Origin: Gemmatimonadaceae bacterium
Lineage (GTDB): Bacteria; Gemmatimonadota; Gemmatimonadetes; Gemmatimonadales; Gemmatimonadaceae
Assembly (NCBI GenBank): GCA_020852815.1
Contig: JADZAN010000047.1
Location: 1 to 64,000, forward strand
DNA length: 64,000 nt
Reading direction: 5' to 3'
Within the stretch, counting starts at the first letter, position 1, and each line of letters opens with the position of its first letter. The notes under the pieces were generated by a model, which saw nothing but the letters and a program-made list of their open reading frames with translations, was not told the DNA's origin and made no database searches. Shown here one piece after another: positions 8,742 to 18,247 of the stretch. Made by a program: the position numbers and the translations under genes.

Positions 8742-9218
8742 ATGCTCGAAGCCCTCAAGCACAAACTCGGCGCCGAAGTCGAGAAGCTCCAGCACGAGCT
8801 CAACGTCACGCTCCCCAACGAGATTCGCAAAGCGGTCGAGCTGGGGGACCTGCGCGAGAACTCCGAGTACAAGGCGGCGCTCGAGCGCCAGCAGTTCGTG
8901 CAGGCGCGCCTGGGACAGCTGCGCCAGCGCCTGAGCAAGCTCGCGCAGGTCGACATGTCGATGATCCCGGCCGATCGCGTCGGCCTGGGCTCCAGGGTCA
9001 AGGTCGTGTGCCAGGACACGCAGGTCACCGAGTCGTACACCCTCGTCTTCGGCGACGCCGATCACTTCGACGACGGGCACGTGACCATGTCGTCGCCCAT
9101 CGGGCGTGCGCTCATCAACAAGGCGGTGGGCGAGGTTGCCTTCCTCAAGCTCCCGGCGCGCACGCGCAAGCTCAAGATCATCGAGTTGATCACGATCCAT
9201 CAGGCCGAGGAGCTGTAG
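8742..9218 (+). CDS. greA: Transcription elongation factor GreA
   Basis: 158 residues, the normal size. The N-terminal half is the antiparallel coiled coil that enters the RNA polymerase secondary channel; its tip carries the acidic pair in GDLRENSEYKAA, which supports cleavage of backtracked RNA. The C-terminal half is the FKBP-like domain (GSRVKVVCQD ... SPIGRALINKAVGE). GreA rescues arrested polymerase and lowers promoter-proximal stalling. A weak GGTAGGG ribosome site precedes the ATG. A terminator-like hairpin in the leader suggests attenuation. Confidence 0.95.
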   Translation: MLEALKHKLGAEVEKLQHELNVTLPNEIRKAVELGDLRENSEYKAALERQQFVQARLGQLRQRLSKLAQVDMSMIPADRVGLGSRVKVVCQDTQVTESYTLVFGDADHFDDGHVTMSSPIGRALINKAVGEVAFLKLPARTRKLKIIELITIHQAEEL

Positions 9219-9346
9219 GGTCGAGGCGACACGCCGCCACTCTCGCGGGGTGTCGTCTCGCACCACCTTCGTGGCGCAATTCACCGCATGGCACCCGCGA
9301 CCATTACGCGGGTAGAAGGCGACAGGACCCTCTCGTCAGGAAGACC

Positions 9347-10087
9347 ATGCACGCCCTCGTTCGCATTTCCCTTCTGGCAGGTACGGCGCTCGTGACGGTG
9401 GGAGGCGCCGCGTCGGCGCAGACCATCGATGGGATCATCGTCGTTGGTGCCGACAAGCGCCCCGTGGCCACCACCAAGGTCGCCCTCCTCGACCGGCGCC
9501 AGAACGTCCTCGACACCATCACCACCGACGTCTTCGGCGGCTTCACCTTCACCGCGAAGAAGCCGGGGAAGTACATGCTCCTCGTCAGGCGCAAGGGATA
9601 CTATCCCGTGCTCACCGACGACTTCGACCTCCTCAAGGACGAGACGCGGCGCGACACCATCTACATCACCGGCAAGGCCGCCGAAACGAGCGTGCGCGAC
9701 GCGATCGCGCACGACGTGCGGCGCGTCTTCAACTCCGTCTCCGGGGCCGGGATGCAGCGCTTCCTTGGACCCGACGACATCGAGGAGATGCGCTCCCGCG
9801 CCTTCTCCCTCGGCGATCTCATTCGCGACGGGCGCCTGGCGGGGCTCCAGTGGTACAACCCACCCAGTGGATGCCTCCGCTTTTCCGGCTCCTCGGGGTG
9901 CGCGCAGATCTTCCTCGACGGGCTCCCGGTCTTCGTTCGCGTCGACGCCATCTCGGCCAGCGACATCGAGGCCATAGTCGCGTTGCGCGACATGGAGCTC
10001 GGTGTGGCCGCCACCACACGCGGCAACATGGACAACTCGCGCTACGGCGCGGTCCTGGTCTACACCCGCCGCTTCACGGTGCGCTGA
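9347..10087 (+). CDS. Secreted protein with carboxypeptidase-regulatory-like and TonB-plug-like domains
   Basis: 246 residues with CAGG 6 to 9 bases before the ATG. A signal peptide ends near GGAASAQ. Residues about 24-105 are an Ig-like regulatory domain (IDGIIVVGADKRPVATTKVALLD, DVFGGFTFTAKKPGKYMLLVRRKGY, shown here in pieces) of the kind that precedes plugs in SusC-type receptors. Residues about 115-245 resemble a plug (FLGPDDIEEMRSRAFSLGDLI, then VAATTRGNMDNSRYGAVLVYT). The barrel is absent, so it is a truncated-receptor architecture and not a receptor. Function unknown; followed by a strong terminator. Confidence 0.7.
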   Translation: MHALVRISLLAGTALVTVGGAASAQTIDGIIVVGADKRPVATTKVALLDRRQNVLDTITTDVFGGFTFTAKKPGKYMLLVRRKGYYPVLTDDFDLLKDETRRDTIYITGKAAETSVRDAIAHDVRRVFNSVSGAGMQRFLGPDDIEEMRSRAFSLGDLIRDGRLAGLQWYNPPSGCLRFSGSSGCAQIFLDGLPVFVRVDAISASDIEAIVALRDMELGVAATTRGNMDNSRYGAVLVYTRRFTVR

Positions 10088-10162
10088 TGGCCGACGCACC
10101 GCTCGCGCTCCGTGCGCGGTCCGTGCGGACACCGCCAGCATACCGCTGGTCCCTGCACCACC

Positions 10163-10199
10163 ACGCGCGCCGGAGCTGCAACCTCCGGCGCGCGTTTTC
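10163..10199 (+). terminator. Strong intrinsic terminator
   Basis: ACGCGCGCCGGAG (10163-10175) pairs perfectly with CTCCGGCGCGCGT (10183-10195), loop 7 bases, followed directly by TTTT. It ends the unit of the plug-like secreted protein. Confidence 0.85.
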
Positions 10200-10237
10200 C
10201 GTAGGGGGGCGCAACCCGTCCCGACCGGAGTCCCGCC

Positions 10238-10876
10238 ATGTCCTCCCAGCGCGCTTTCGCCGCCCTCCCGCTCGCCACGCTCCTCGCCGTCGCCGCCTGT
10301 TGGTCGGGGCGCAAGGATCACGAGGCAGCAAGCCGGGACGCGGAGTCGTCGGTTGGTCTCGCCGTCTCGAGCGACTCCGGCATCAGCGTCGATGCCACGC
10401 TGGGCACGGACAAAACGGTGCGTGCCGCCGGGCCGAGCTTCACCGAGGCCAGTGACGGCTCCGTGTCGATGACGTCCACCGACGGCGCCGTCGTCATGTC
10501 GCTGCGCCACGATTCCGTGGTGGTCGCCTTCTCCGATTCGGTGCGCAACAGCGTGAAGGCCGAGATCGACAAGTCGATGAAGGAGGATGCGCGCGACAAG
10601 GACGAGGGCGCGGTGGCCGACCTGATCAAGGGTGTGGTGCAGAAGTCGGTCACCGTCGGGCTGGGCGAGATCCTCAACAAGGCGCGCGGCTTCCAGGTCT
10701 CGTCGCTCAGCGACGTGCGGTACAAGGACGGCGCCATCGAGTTCGACTACGTGAAGGAGCCCACCTGGACCTTCACCGACATGAAGCTCGACAAGCGCCC
10801 CATCCTCGAGTCGTTCCACCCCGCCGATGCCGCGCGCTTTGTGGGGGCCGTGCGCGCGCACCTGCGCAGGTCGTGA
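10238..10876 (+). CDS. Predicted lipoprotein, function unknown
   Basis: 212 residues; GGAG lies about 8 bases before the ATG. The signal LATLLAVAACWSG has a lipobox cysteine. The mature part is low in cysteine and rich in acidic and serine residues. A mid-section repeats short beta-like phrases (SDSGISVDATLGTD, SDGSVSMTSTDGAVVMS), followed by a helical stretch (SVKAEIDKSMKEDARDKD) and a C-terminus ending at an AHLRRS tail. No family recognised. It converges with glpD; the two stop codons share a small hairpin. Confidence 0.65.
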   Translation: MSSQRAFAALPLATLLAVAACWSGRKDHEAASRDAESSVGLAVSSDSGISVDATLGTDKTVRAAGPSFTEASDGSVSMTSTDGAVVMSLRHDSVVVAFSDSVRNSVKAEIDKSMKEDARDKDEGAVADLIKGVVQKSVTVGLGEILNKARGFQVSSLSDVRYKDGAIEFDYVKEPTWTFTDMKLDKRPILESFHPADAARFVGAVRAHLRRS

Positions 10877-10902
10877 CGGCGCGCGCGCCGGACTCGCCGT
10901 CA
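10874..10902. terminator. Hairpin spanning two converging stop codons
   Basis: TGACGGCG (10874-10881) pairs with CGCCGTCA (10895-10902) and covers the stop codons of the lipoprotein gene and glpD. There is no T run, so termination is plausible but unproven. Confidence 0.45.
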
Positions 10903-12630
10903 GCTGCCAATCGAGAAGATCCGCGCGACCTCGCGCTCGTAGCGTACCAGCTCCGCCGTCACCTGCGCCGCGTCCCATCCGAGACGCGGCGCAAGTCGCG
11001 TTGCCAGCCGGCCGGCGGCGGCCACGCCATGGTCGCGCAGCTCGAACGCGAGGTGCGTGCGCCGCAGCAGCACGTCGCCTAACGTCATTGCCATCTCGTG
11101 CGAGAAGGCATAGGCGGCTTCGGCGAGCGTGTACGGGTGCGCGTCGTCCATCCGCTCGCGCAACCAGGGATCCTCGCGCGTGAGCTGCCAGACGTGGCGC
11201 CAGTCGCACCCGTACGCCGCCGCCAGCCGCATGGCGATCGCCTCGTCGCCCACGCCGACCCTCGCATCCGCTTCGGTCGCCGAGAGCGATTGCATCGCCC
11301 CGCCCGGGAGCACCACCTCGCGGTTGGGGCGCCCGGGGCGGTCCTCGAGCCCTAACTGTTGGCAGGCGCGGTCGACCACGTCCTCGGCCATGGCGCGGTA
11401 CGTCGTGAGCTTGCCGCCGGTGACCCACAGCACCCCTTCCGCCCCCTCCGCAATCGTGTGCTCGCGCGACGCGCTCCCCGCCTCGTGGTCGGCAAGCGAT
11501 GCGGCCAGCGGGCGAATCCCGGCCCACGCCGAGATGACGTCGACGTCCCGCAGCATGGCGGCGGGAAAGTTCGCGTTGCACGCGTCGAGCAGGTAGCGCA
11601 CCTCCTCGCGCGTGGCGCGGATCTCGTCGGGGCCTGCCTTCGCCGGCGTCTCCGTCGTCCCGACAATCGCCTGCTCCCCCGCCGGGAGGACGAACATCAC
11701 GCGACCGTCGCTCGGCGCCACGAGGGTGATTGCCGACTCGTTCCCGATGCGCTCGCGCGCCACGGCGATGTGCGTGCCGGCCGAACCGAGAATTGCACGC
11801 GACGGTGCGTCGTCGGCATCGGACGGCGTCGTGGCCGCACGCCCCGTTGGCCCTGGCAACTCCAGCCGCTGCAACGCATCGGTCCACGGCCCCGCCGCGC
11901 TCACGATGCATCGTGCCCGCACCGTCACGTCGCCCCCGCCCACGAGGTCGCGTACGATGGCGCCGGTCACGCGTCCGGTGCCGTGCAGGAGTGCGGTGAC
12001 GGCGGTGTAGTTGACCACCGCGGCGCCGGCCGCCACCGCGCCCAGCGCGTTGGCCAGCGTTAGGCGCGAGTCGTCGGTCGACGCGTCCCAATAGGTGGCG
12101 CCGCCCACGAGCCCCACCGTGGTGAGCGCCGGTTCCCGCGCCATCACCGCCTCGCGCGTGAGGCGACGATGATTGCCGACGTTGCGAAAAAGCGCCAGCG
12201 CGTCGTACAGCGTGAGCCCCGCCAGGAGCTTCCACTGCGCCACCCGCGCCCCCTCGTACACCGGCCAGGTGAACGACAGCGGCCGCACCAGGTGCGGCGC
12301 CAGCCGCAACAGGCGCCGCCGCTCACGGCTCGACTCGAAGACGAGGTGCAGGTGCCCGTGCTCCAGGTAGCGCACCCCGCCGTGCACCAGGCGCGACGAA
12401 CGGCTCGACGTCCCGCTGGCAAAGTCGCCCTTCTCCACCAATGCCACGCGGAGCCCGCGCAGCGCCGCGTCGCGCGCCACCCCGCACCCCACGATCCCGC
12501 CGCCAATGACCAACAGGTCGAATGCTTGCGCACTGGTGTGGGCATTGGACCGCGCGCTCGACGCCGCGAGGGCGCCGAGCGCGCGCGACCGCCAGGCGAA
12601 CGGCAACGCGGCCGCCATGGCGTCGGTCAT
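10900..12630 (-). CDS. glpD: FAD-dependent glycerol-3-phosphate dehydrogenase
   Basis: 576 residues. The FAD-binding motif is LVIGGGIVGCGVARDAALRG near residue 40, followed by the GlpD signature GTSSRSSRLVHGGVRYLE. Downstream come AAGPWTDALQRL, VIVGTTETPAKAGPDEIRAT and the GGKLTTYRAMAED stretch, then the C-terminal helical cap. It oxidises sn-glycerol 3-phosphate to dihydroxyacetone phosphate at the membrane, feeding electrons to quinone. The first 35 residues (MTDAMAAALPFAWRS) are longer than usual and may be over-called. Only 3 bases separate it from the peptidase gene upstream, so the two may share an mRNA. Confidence 0.93.
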   Translation of the reverse strand: MTDAMAAALPFAWRSRALGALAASSARSNAHTSAQAFDLLVIGGGIVGCGVARDAALRGLRVALVEKGDFASGTSSRSSRLVHGGVRYLEHGHLHLVFESSRERRRLLRLAPHLVRPLSFTWPVYEGARVAQWKLLAGLTLYDALALFRNVGNHRRLTREAVMAREPALTTVGLVGGATYWDASTDDSRLTLANALGAVAAGAAVVNYTAVTALLHGTGRVTGAIVRDLVGGGDVTVRARCIVSAAGPWTDALQRLELPGPTGRAATTPSDADDAPSRAILGSAGTHIAVARERIGNESAITLVAPSDGRVMFVLPAGEQAIVGTTETPAKAGPDEIRATREEVRYLLDACNANFPAAMLRDVDVISAWAGIRPLAASLADHEAGSASREHTIAEGAEGVLWVTGGKLTTYRAMAEDVVDRACQQLGLEDRPGRPNREVVLPGGAMQSLSATEADARVGVGDEAIAMRLAAAYGCDWRHVWQLTREDPWLRERMDDAHPYTLAEAAYAFSHEMAMTLGDVLLRRTHLAFELRDHGVAAAGRLATRLAPRLGWDAAQVTAELVRYEREVARIFSIGS

Positions 12631-12633
12631 TGC

Positions 12634-14235
12634 CTAACGCTTTGCCGGCTGCCCGGGCCTCGGCGTCGTGCGGGCGATGAACTGGCGAATGTCCTCGTTC
12701 GACGTCGCCAGGTCTTCCCGCCGCAGGTACATCATGTGTCCCGACCGATATCCCTTCCACATCATCCGGTCCTGCACGCGCCCCGCCGGATCGAGGTTCC
12801 ACATCGAGTACTTCGCGTTGAAGTAGTCGGTGCCGCCGTCGTAGTAGCCCGACTGCACCATCAGGTTGAGGTATGGATTCTCCGACAGCGCCTGCCGCAG
12901 CTGTTCCCCCGTCTGCTCGCCGCTGCGGTTCCACGGGTTCACCGGGCCAAAGAGCCAGTACTGCAGGTCGGTCTTGAACTTGAGTTCCTCGCGCAGGTAG
13001 TGGTTGATGGCCGGGGCGAAGGCGTGGTTCCAGGCGGTGAGCGCGGGGTCGAAGTCGGGAGCGCTCCCCGCATCGGTGCGGTCCAGCCCCTGATAGCGCG
13101 AGTCGAGGCGCCCAACTGTCACGCCGCGCCCGCGCAGCAACTCCTTCCAGAAGAACTGCGTCGGGACGTTCATCGCGTACTCGCCCACGACCTTCTCCGA
13201 CAGTCCGCTATAGCGGGCGAACTGCTTGACCAGCTCCGCGCGCTGCGCCGCCGGGAGCGATCCGCCACGTGCAATGCCCGGGAGGAGCTTGTCGATCGTG
13301 AACGTCTCGACTTCGGGGAGGAGCTGCTCCAGGTCGCGCGACTGCAGGTCGTTAGGCAGCGCCTTGTGGTACCACGCCGTGGCGGCGAAGTACGGCAGCC
13401 GCAACGCCGCCGACGCCGGCCCATCGCGCTCCACACCCAGCCCGGTGGGCGAGACCAGGATCACCCCGTTGAAGAACATCCAGTGCGACGATTGCAGCCG
13501 CGCCACGAGGCCGGCCACGCGCGTCGTCCCGTAGCTCTCGCCGATGAGGTACTTGGGCGACGTCCACCGCCCCTTGCGCGTGACGAAGGCATCGACCCAG
13601 CGCGCCAGGTAACTGATGTCCTCGTTCACCCCGAAGAACTGCTCGCGCCTGGCATCGCCGATGATGCGCGAGAAGCCCGTGTTCACCGGGTCGATGTAGA
13701 CGATGTCGGCGACGTCGAGGATCGAGTTGGGATTGTCCTGCACGCCGTACGGCTGCAACGGATACCCCTCGTCGTCGATGCGCAGCTGCTTGGGCCCGGT
13801 GTAGGCGATGTGCATCCACACCGACGCCGACCCCGGCCCGCCGTTGAACGAGATCACCAGTGGGCGCGCGTCGCGGTTCGCGACGTCGGTGCGCTCGTAG
13901 TACGTGTAGAACATGGAGGCGATCACCGCCCCCTTGTCGTCCCACACCGGCTGCGTCCCGACCGTCACGCGGTACGGAACGGCCTTCCCCTTGATGCTGA
14001 CCGTATCGGCCGAACGAAAGGACGTGTCCGCATAGATGCGCACCCCGGCCGGATCGGCGGGGGGGCGCGGCGTCGCGGCCGCCCCCTGCGCCCCCGCCTG
14101 CGCGGCTGGCGCCCCCTGGCGCTCGGGCGTCCCGCCCTGCGGGGGACGCTGCTGCGCAGGGAGAAGGGGCGCAGCCCCCATCAACGACAGAATGAAGACT
14201 GCAGGTACCGCACGCCGAACCCGAGTTGATTGCAT
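12634..14235 (-). CDS. Secreted S10 family serine carboxypeptidase
   Basis: 533 residues from the ATG at 14235, which gives a signal peptide (AVFILSLMGAAPLLPAQQ) followed by a proline/alanine-rich stretch. Family S10 features: FNGGPGSASVWMH (oxyanion hole), nucleophile Ser234 in GESYGTTR, the acidic region SGYYDGGTDYF and His500 in SGHMMYL. Such enzymes remove C-terminal residues from peptides, here probably in the periplasm or outside the cell. The stop codon lies 3 bases before glpD. Family assignment is secure. Confidence 0.9.
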   Translation of the reverse strand: MQSTRVRRAVPAVFILSLMGAAPLLPAQQRPPQGGTPERQGAPAAQAGAQGAAATPRPPADPAGVRIYADTSFRSADTVSIKGKAVPYRVTVGTQPVWDDKGAVIASMFYTYYERTDVANRDARPLVISFNGGPGSASVWMHIAYTGPKQLRIDDEGYPLQPYGVQDNPNSILDVADIVYIDPVNTGFSRIIGDARREQFFGVNEDISYLARWVDAFVTRKGRWTSPKYLIGESYGTTRVAGLVARLQSSHWMFFNGVILVSPTGLGVERDGPASAALRLPYFAATAWYHKALPNDLQSRDLEQLLPEVETFTIDKLLPGIARGGSLPAAQRAELVKQFARYSGLSEKVVGEYAMNVPTQFFWKELLRGRGVTVGRLDSRYQGLDRTDAGSAPDFDPALTAWNHAFAPAINHYLREELKFKTDLQYWLFGPVNPWNRSGEQTGEQLRQALSENPYLNLMVQSGYYDGGTDYFNAKYSMWNLDPAGRVQDRMMWKGYRSGHMMYLRREDLATSNEDIRQFIARTTPRPGQPAKR

Positions 14236-14421
14236 CGCACGCCAAGGTGTTGGAGAAACCGTCGCATCGACCGGAACGCCACTCGCCCCGGTATGCCTCT
14301 CAACGCAGAGCCGCCCCCCCTTCGCTGACCGAACACTCCCGCCTCCGCGCCGCAGCCCAACGTACTGCGCGAATCCCCCCTGCGCGCGATATTGCCAGAG
14401 GTCGGACCGCGCCTCGCCGGC

Positions 14422-14452
14422 ACTCCCGTCCCCCGTCTCCCGTCTCCCGTCC
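14422..14452. repeat. CTCCCGTC repeat directly upstream of the thiolase
   Basis: Several CTCCCGTC units lie immediately before the thiolase ATG. The same motif forms both arms of an inverted repeat at 36770-36938. It occupies the position of the thiolase ribosome site; no Shine-Dalgarno sequence is visible. The rest of the 222-base gap (14236-14457) between diverging genes shows no other recognisable feature. Confidence 0.6.
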
Positions 14453-14457
14453 GCAGT

Positions 14458-15750
14458 ATGCCCCCTCCCATCGGCCGCCGTGTCGCCATCGTCGCCGGCG
14501 TGCGCACCCCCTTTGCCCGATCGGGGACGGTCCTCAAGTCGCTCTCGGCCATCGACCTGGGCCGCCTCTCGGTGGCCGAGTTGATTCAGCGGACCAATCT
14601 CTCCGGCGACGCGGTCGACGCGCTCGTGTTCGGTACTGTCGTCCCGTCGGTCCTCGCCCCCAACATCGCCCGCGAGGTCTCGCTCATCCCGCACCTCCCC
14701 AAGGGAGTGCAGGCATACTCGGTGAGCCGTGCCTGCGCCAGCGCCAACCAGGCCATCACCGACGCCGCCGACCAGATCGCGTTAGGCCACGCCGACGTCG
14801 TCATTGCCGGCGGCGCCGAGTCACTCTCCAACGTCCCCATCCTCCACTCGCGCGGCTTCTCCGACGCACTCGTCGCCGCGTCGCGCGCCAAGTCATTGGT
14901 ATCGCGCGTGCAGGCGCTGGCCAGGATCCGCCCCCGCGACCTGATCCCCGTCACACCGGCCATCGCCGAGCCCTCCACCGGCGAGACGATGGGGCAGAGT
15001 GCGGAGAAGATGGCCAAGATCAACGCCATCCCGCGTGAGGCACAGGACGCGCTGGCGCTGCGCTCGCACCGCAATGCGCATCGCGGGACGAAGGATGGGC
15101 GCCTGACGAGTGAGATTGCTCCCGTCTGGATCCCGCCGCGCTTCGAGCAGTCGCTCGCCAGCGACAACGGGATTCGTGAGGATTCGTCGCTCGAGGCGCT
15201 GGCCGCACTCAATCCGGTGTTCGACAAGCGCTACGGGAGCGTGACGGCGGGGAACGCCTCACCGCTCACCGACGGTGCCGCCGCGGTCCTCCTCATGAGC
15301 GAGGAGCACGCGAGGGCGACAGGCTACGAACCGATCGCCTTCATTCGCTCGTATGCGTACGCCGCGGTGGATCCGGGGGAGCAGCTCCTCATGGCCCCGG
15401 TGCTCGCTGCCCCCATCGCGCTCGCGCGCGCCGGCCTGACGCTGCGCGACATGGACCTCATCGAGATGCACGAGGCCTTTGCGGCGCAGGTCCTGTCGAA
15501 CATCCAGGGACTTGCCTCGCGCGAGTGGGCGGCGCGCGCCGGCTTCTCCGAGCCCACCGGCGACGTCGACGAGTCGCGCCTCAACGTCATGGGCGGCTCC
15601 ATTGCCATTGGCCACCCCTTTGGCGCCACCGGTGCTCGCATCACCACGACGCTGTGCCACGAACTCGCCCGCCGCGATGGTCAGTTCGGCCTGATGACCG
15701 TCTGCGCCGCCGGCGGGTTGGGCTTCGCCATGGTCGTGGAACGGCCGTGA
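14458..15750 (+). CDS. fadI: Acetyl-CoA acyltransferase (3-ketoacyl-CoA thiolase)
   Basis: 430 residues. Thiolase catalytic residues are all present: acylated Cys93 in SVSRACASANQA, His386 in GHPFGATGAR and Cys416 in VCAAGGLG. Length and sequence style match the FadI/trifunctional-beta branch more than short FadA. It cleaves 3-ketoacyl-CoA with CoA in the last step of beta-oxidation. The start at 14458 follows a CTCCCGTC repeat. The multifunctional enzyme follows after 19 bases, giving the classical two-subunit complex. Confidence 0.93.
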   Translation: MPPPIGRRVAIVAGVRTPFARSGTVLKSLSAIDLGRLSVAELIQRTNLSGDAVDALVFGTVVPSVLAPNIAREVSLIPHLPKGVQAYSVSRACASANQAITDAADQIALGHADVVIAGGAESLSNVPILHSRGFSDALVAASRAKSLVSRVQALARIRPRDLIPVTPAIAEPSTGETMGQSAEKMAKINAIPREAQDALALRSHRNAHRGTKDGRLTSEIAPVWIPPRFEQSLASDNGIREDSSLEALAALNPVFDKRYGSVTAGNASPLTDGAAAVLLMSEEHARATGYEPIAFIRSYAYAAVDPGEQLLMAPVLAAPIALARAGLTLRDMDLIEMHEAFAAQVLSNIQGLASREWAARAGFSEPTGDVDESRLNVMGGSIAIGHPFGATGARITTTLCHELARRDGQFGLMTVCAAGGLGFAMVVERP

Positions 15751-15769
15751 ACAGAGGACCAGACGAATC

Positions 15770-17920
15770 ATGAGCGCGCTATCGCTGAGCGTCGAGGATG
15801 CCATCGCCACCATCACCTTCGACCGCCCGGACGAACCCGTCAACAAGTTCTCCCAGGCGGTGAAGGACGAGTTCCGCGTTGTCTTCGGACAGTTGGAGCG
15901 CGATCAGTCGATCGTCGGCGCCGTCCTCCTCTCGGGGAAGCCCGATTCGTTCATTGCCGGTGCGGACATCGGCGAGTTCCTCTCATGGAGCACGGCGGCG
16001 CAGGCCGAGCAGGCCTCGCGCGATGGTCACGCCCTGCTGGAAACGCTGGAGCAGCTGCGTATCCCCGTCGTTGCGGCGATTCACGGCGCGTGCATGGGGG
16101 GCGGGTTGGAAGCGGCGCTCGCCTGTGCCTATCGCATCGTCTCCGATCACCCGAAGACGGTGCTGGCGCTGCCCGAAGTGCAGCTGGGGATCTTTCCCGG
16201 CGCCGGCGGCACGCAACGCCTTCCGCGCACGGTGGGGTTGCAAGCGGCGCTCGACATGATCCTCTCGGGGAAGAACATCCGCGCCCGCAAGGCGCTGCAG
16301 ATGGGATTGGTGCACGAGATGGTGCATCCGTCCATCCTGCGGCGCATCGCCGTGCAGCGCGCGCGCGAGATCGCCAATGGCACGCGCGATCGCAACCCGC
16401 CGTCGCGCAAGCACGACGCCAAGGCGCTCCTCCTCGACGACAACGCGGTCGGGCGCGCCATCGTCTTTCGCCAGGCGCGCGAGATGACGATGGCGAAGAC
16501 GCGCGGGAACTACCCGGCGCCGCTCGCTGCGCTGGAGGCGGTCGCCGCAGGCTTCCACTACCGGGAGAAGGGGTATCGCGAGGAAGCGCGCCTCTTTGGC
16601 GAGATGGCGATGACGCCGGTGTCGCGCGAGCTGATCGGGATCTTCTTCGCCTCCACCGCCCTCAAGAAGGACAGTGGCGTGGGCGATGCACCCGTGGCGA
16701 CGCAGCCGGTCCGCAAGCTCGGCATCCTCGGCGCCGGCTTCATGGGGGCCGGCATTGCGACTGTTGCCGTGCAGCAGGGGACGCTGGTGCGCCTCAAGGA
16801 CGCCGACCTGGCGCGCGTGGGGAAGGGGCTGGCCGCCATTCGCGAGGTGTTGCGGGACGGCGTCGCGAAGAAGCGCATCACGCGCCTGCAGATGGAACAC
16901 CAGTTGCTCCTGGCGGGAGGAACGCTCGACTATTCCGGCTTTGGCAATGTAGACCTGGTGATCGAGGCCGTCTTCGAGGACCTGCACGTCAAGCAGCAGG
17001 TGGTGCGCGAGGTGGAGGCCGTGATCCCGCCGCACGCGATCGTGGCGTCGAACACCAGCACGATCCCCATCGCCCGCATTGCCGAGGCGTCGCAGCGCCC
17101 GGAGCGCGTCCTCGGGATGCACTTCTTCTCCCCCGTGCACAAGATGCCGCTCCTCGAGGTCATCGTGACGCCGCGAACGGCGCGCGACGTGACGGCAACG
17201 GCGGTGGCATACGGGAAGATGCTGGGAAAGACCGTCATCGTCGTGCAGGATGCGCCGGGCTTCTACGTCAACCGCATCCTTGCCCCCTACCTCAATGAAG
17301 GTGGACGGCTGGTCGACGGCGGCGCCGCCATCGATGCGGTGGACAACGCGATCCTCGACTTCGGCTTCCCCGTTGGCCCGATCACCCTGCTGGATGAGGT
17401 CGGGCTCGACATCGCCGGCAAGTCGGGGGCGATCTTCATCGAGGCCTTTGGCGAGCGACTCGCCCCGTCGTCGACGCTGCGCAAGGTGGTCGAGTCCGGG
17501 CGACTGGGCCGCAAAGGGCGAAAGGGCTTCTACCTCTACGATGCGGAAGGGAAGAAGGGGGGCGTGGACGAGTCGGTCTACGCCTTCACACCCGGCGGTG
17601 CGCAACGCGTCGCGGTCCCGGCGCGGGAAATCCAGGATCGCTGCGTCCTGTCCATGGTGAACGAAGCGGTGCGCTGCCTGGAGGAGGAGATCATCCGTTC
17701 GCCGCGCGACGGCGACATCGGCGCGGTCTTCGGGATCGGCTTTCCACCGTTCCGCGGCGGCCCCTTCCGTTACATCGATGCCGTGGGGGCCGGGCACGTC
17801 GTCGATCGGCTGGAGGAGCTGAATTCCCGCTTTAGTGGGCGATTTGTCCCGGCCGAGTCGCTGGTGCACATGGCGCGCAAGGGCGAGCGCTTTCACCCGC
17901 AGGGAGTTCGTAGCGCCTGA
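15770..17920 (+). CDS. fadJ: Fatty acid oxidation complex alpha subunit (enoyl-CoA hydratase / 3-hydroxyacyl-CoA dehydrogenase)
   Basis: 716 residues, the usual length. Residues about 1-200 are a crotonase domain (GADIGEF oxyanion hole, GACMGGGLEAALACAYRI, PEVQLGIFPGAGGTQRLP with the catalytic glutamates). Residues about 310-490 bind NAD (LGILGAGFMGAGIATVA) and contain HFFSPVHKMPLLEVI with the catalytic histidine; two C-terminal dehydrogenase domains follow (VGLDIAGKSGAIF; GFPPFRGGPFRYID). It hydrates enoyl-CoA and oxidises the 3-hydroxyacyl-CoA, passing product to the thiolase encoded just upstream. Confidence 0.94.
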   Translation: MSALSLSVEDAIATITFDRPDEPVNKFSQAVKDEFRVVFGQLERDQSIVGAVLLSGKPDSFIAGADIGEFLSWSTAAQAEQASRDGHALLETLEQLRIPVVAAIHGACMGGGLEAALACAYRIVSDHPKTVLALPEVQLGIFPGAGGTQRLPRTVGLQAALDMILSGKNIRARKALQMGLVHEMVHPSILRRIAVQRAREIANGTRDRNPPSRKHDAKALLLDDNAVGRAIVFRQAREMTMAKTRGNYPAPLAALEAVAAGFHYREKGYREEARLFGEMAMTPVSRELIGIFFASTALKKDSGVGDAPVATQPVRKLGILGAGFMGAGIATVAVQQGTLVRLKDADLARVGKGLAAIREVLRDGVAKKRITRLQMEHQLLLAGGTLDYSGFGNVDLVIEAVFEDLHVKQQVVREVEAVIPPHAIVASNTSTIPIARIAEASQRPERVLGMHFFSPVHKMPLLEVIVTPRTARDVTATAVAYGKMLGKTVIVVQDAPGFYVNRILAPYLNEGGRLVDGGAAIDAVDNAILDFGFPVGPITLLDEVGLDIAGKSGAIFIEAFGERLAPSSTLRKVVESGRLGRKGRKGFYLYDAEGKKGGVDESVYAFTPGGAQRVAVPAREIQDRCVLSMVNEAVRCLEEEIIRSPRDGDIGAVFGIGFPPFRGGPFRYIDAVGAGHVVDRLEELNSRFSGRFVPAESLVHMARKGERFHPQGVRSA

Positions 17921-18247
17921 GGTCGATGATCGGCGCACCGACGAGCGCGCTTGGTGTTTGTGCGACAGTTGGCCGACGAAACGTGCGCTGTGCGTGAGGC
18001 GCGATGTGACGGTGCGCACAAACGCCTAACGACCCGATGGCGCGCTGTGGTGTACCCTCGCACTTGGGAAGGCGAGTCGTCAGATTGTCTGGGCGCCCCC
18101 TGCCGAATGCACACTCCGAGCGGCGGCACCCCACCGGGGATCGGCGCCGGACGCCCCTCGATTCCGAAGCCGATGAGGCTGTGTAAATCGTTGGGGGACT
18201 GGTAGTTGTACGGTCGGGTCCGGCGACTTGTTACGTGATATTGACCA
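17921..18247. other. 327-base gap before the ECF sigma operon
   Basis: No credible protein, RNA gene or terminator is seen. It should contain the promoter of the sigma-factor operon, but no clear GGAAC-type ECF promoter was found. There is no ribosome site of note before the ATG at 18248. A CCTAAC hexamer lies near 18028. Confidence 0.5.

Noticed and set aside
15983-18019. A 678-codon frame antisense to fadJ
   Set aside because: The fadJ frame has full catalytic motifs; the antisense frame has composition typical of high-GC shadows.
17921-18247. RNA gene or riboswitch before the sigma operon
   Set aside because: No conserved stem pattern or tRNA-like cloverleaf can be recognised.
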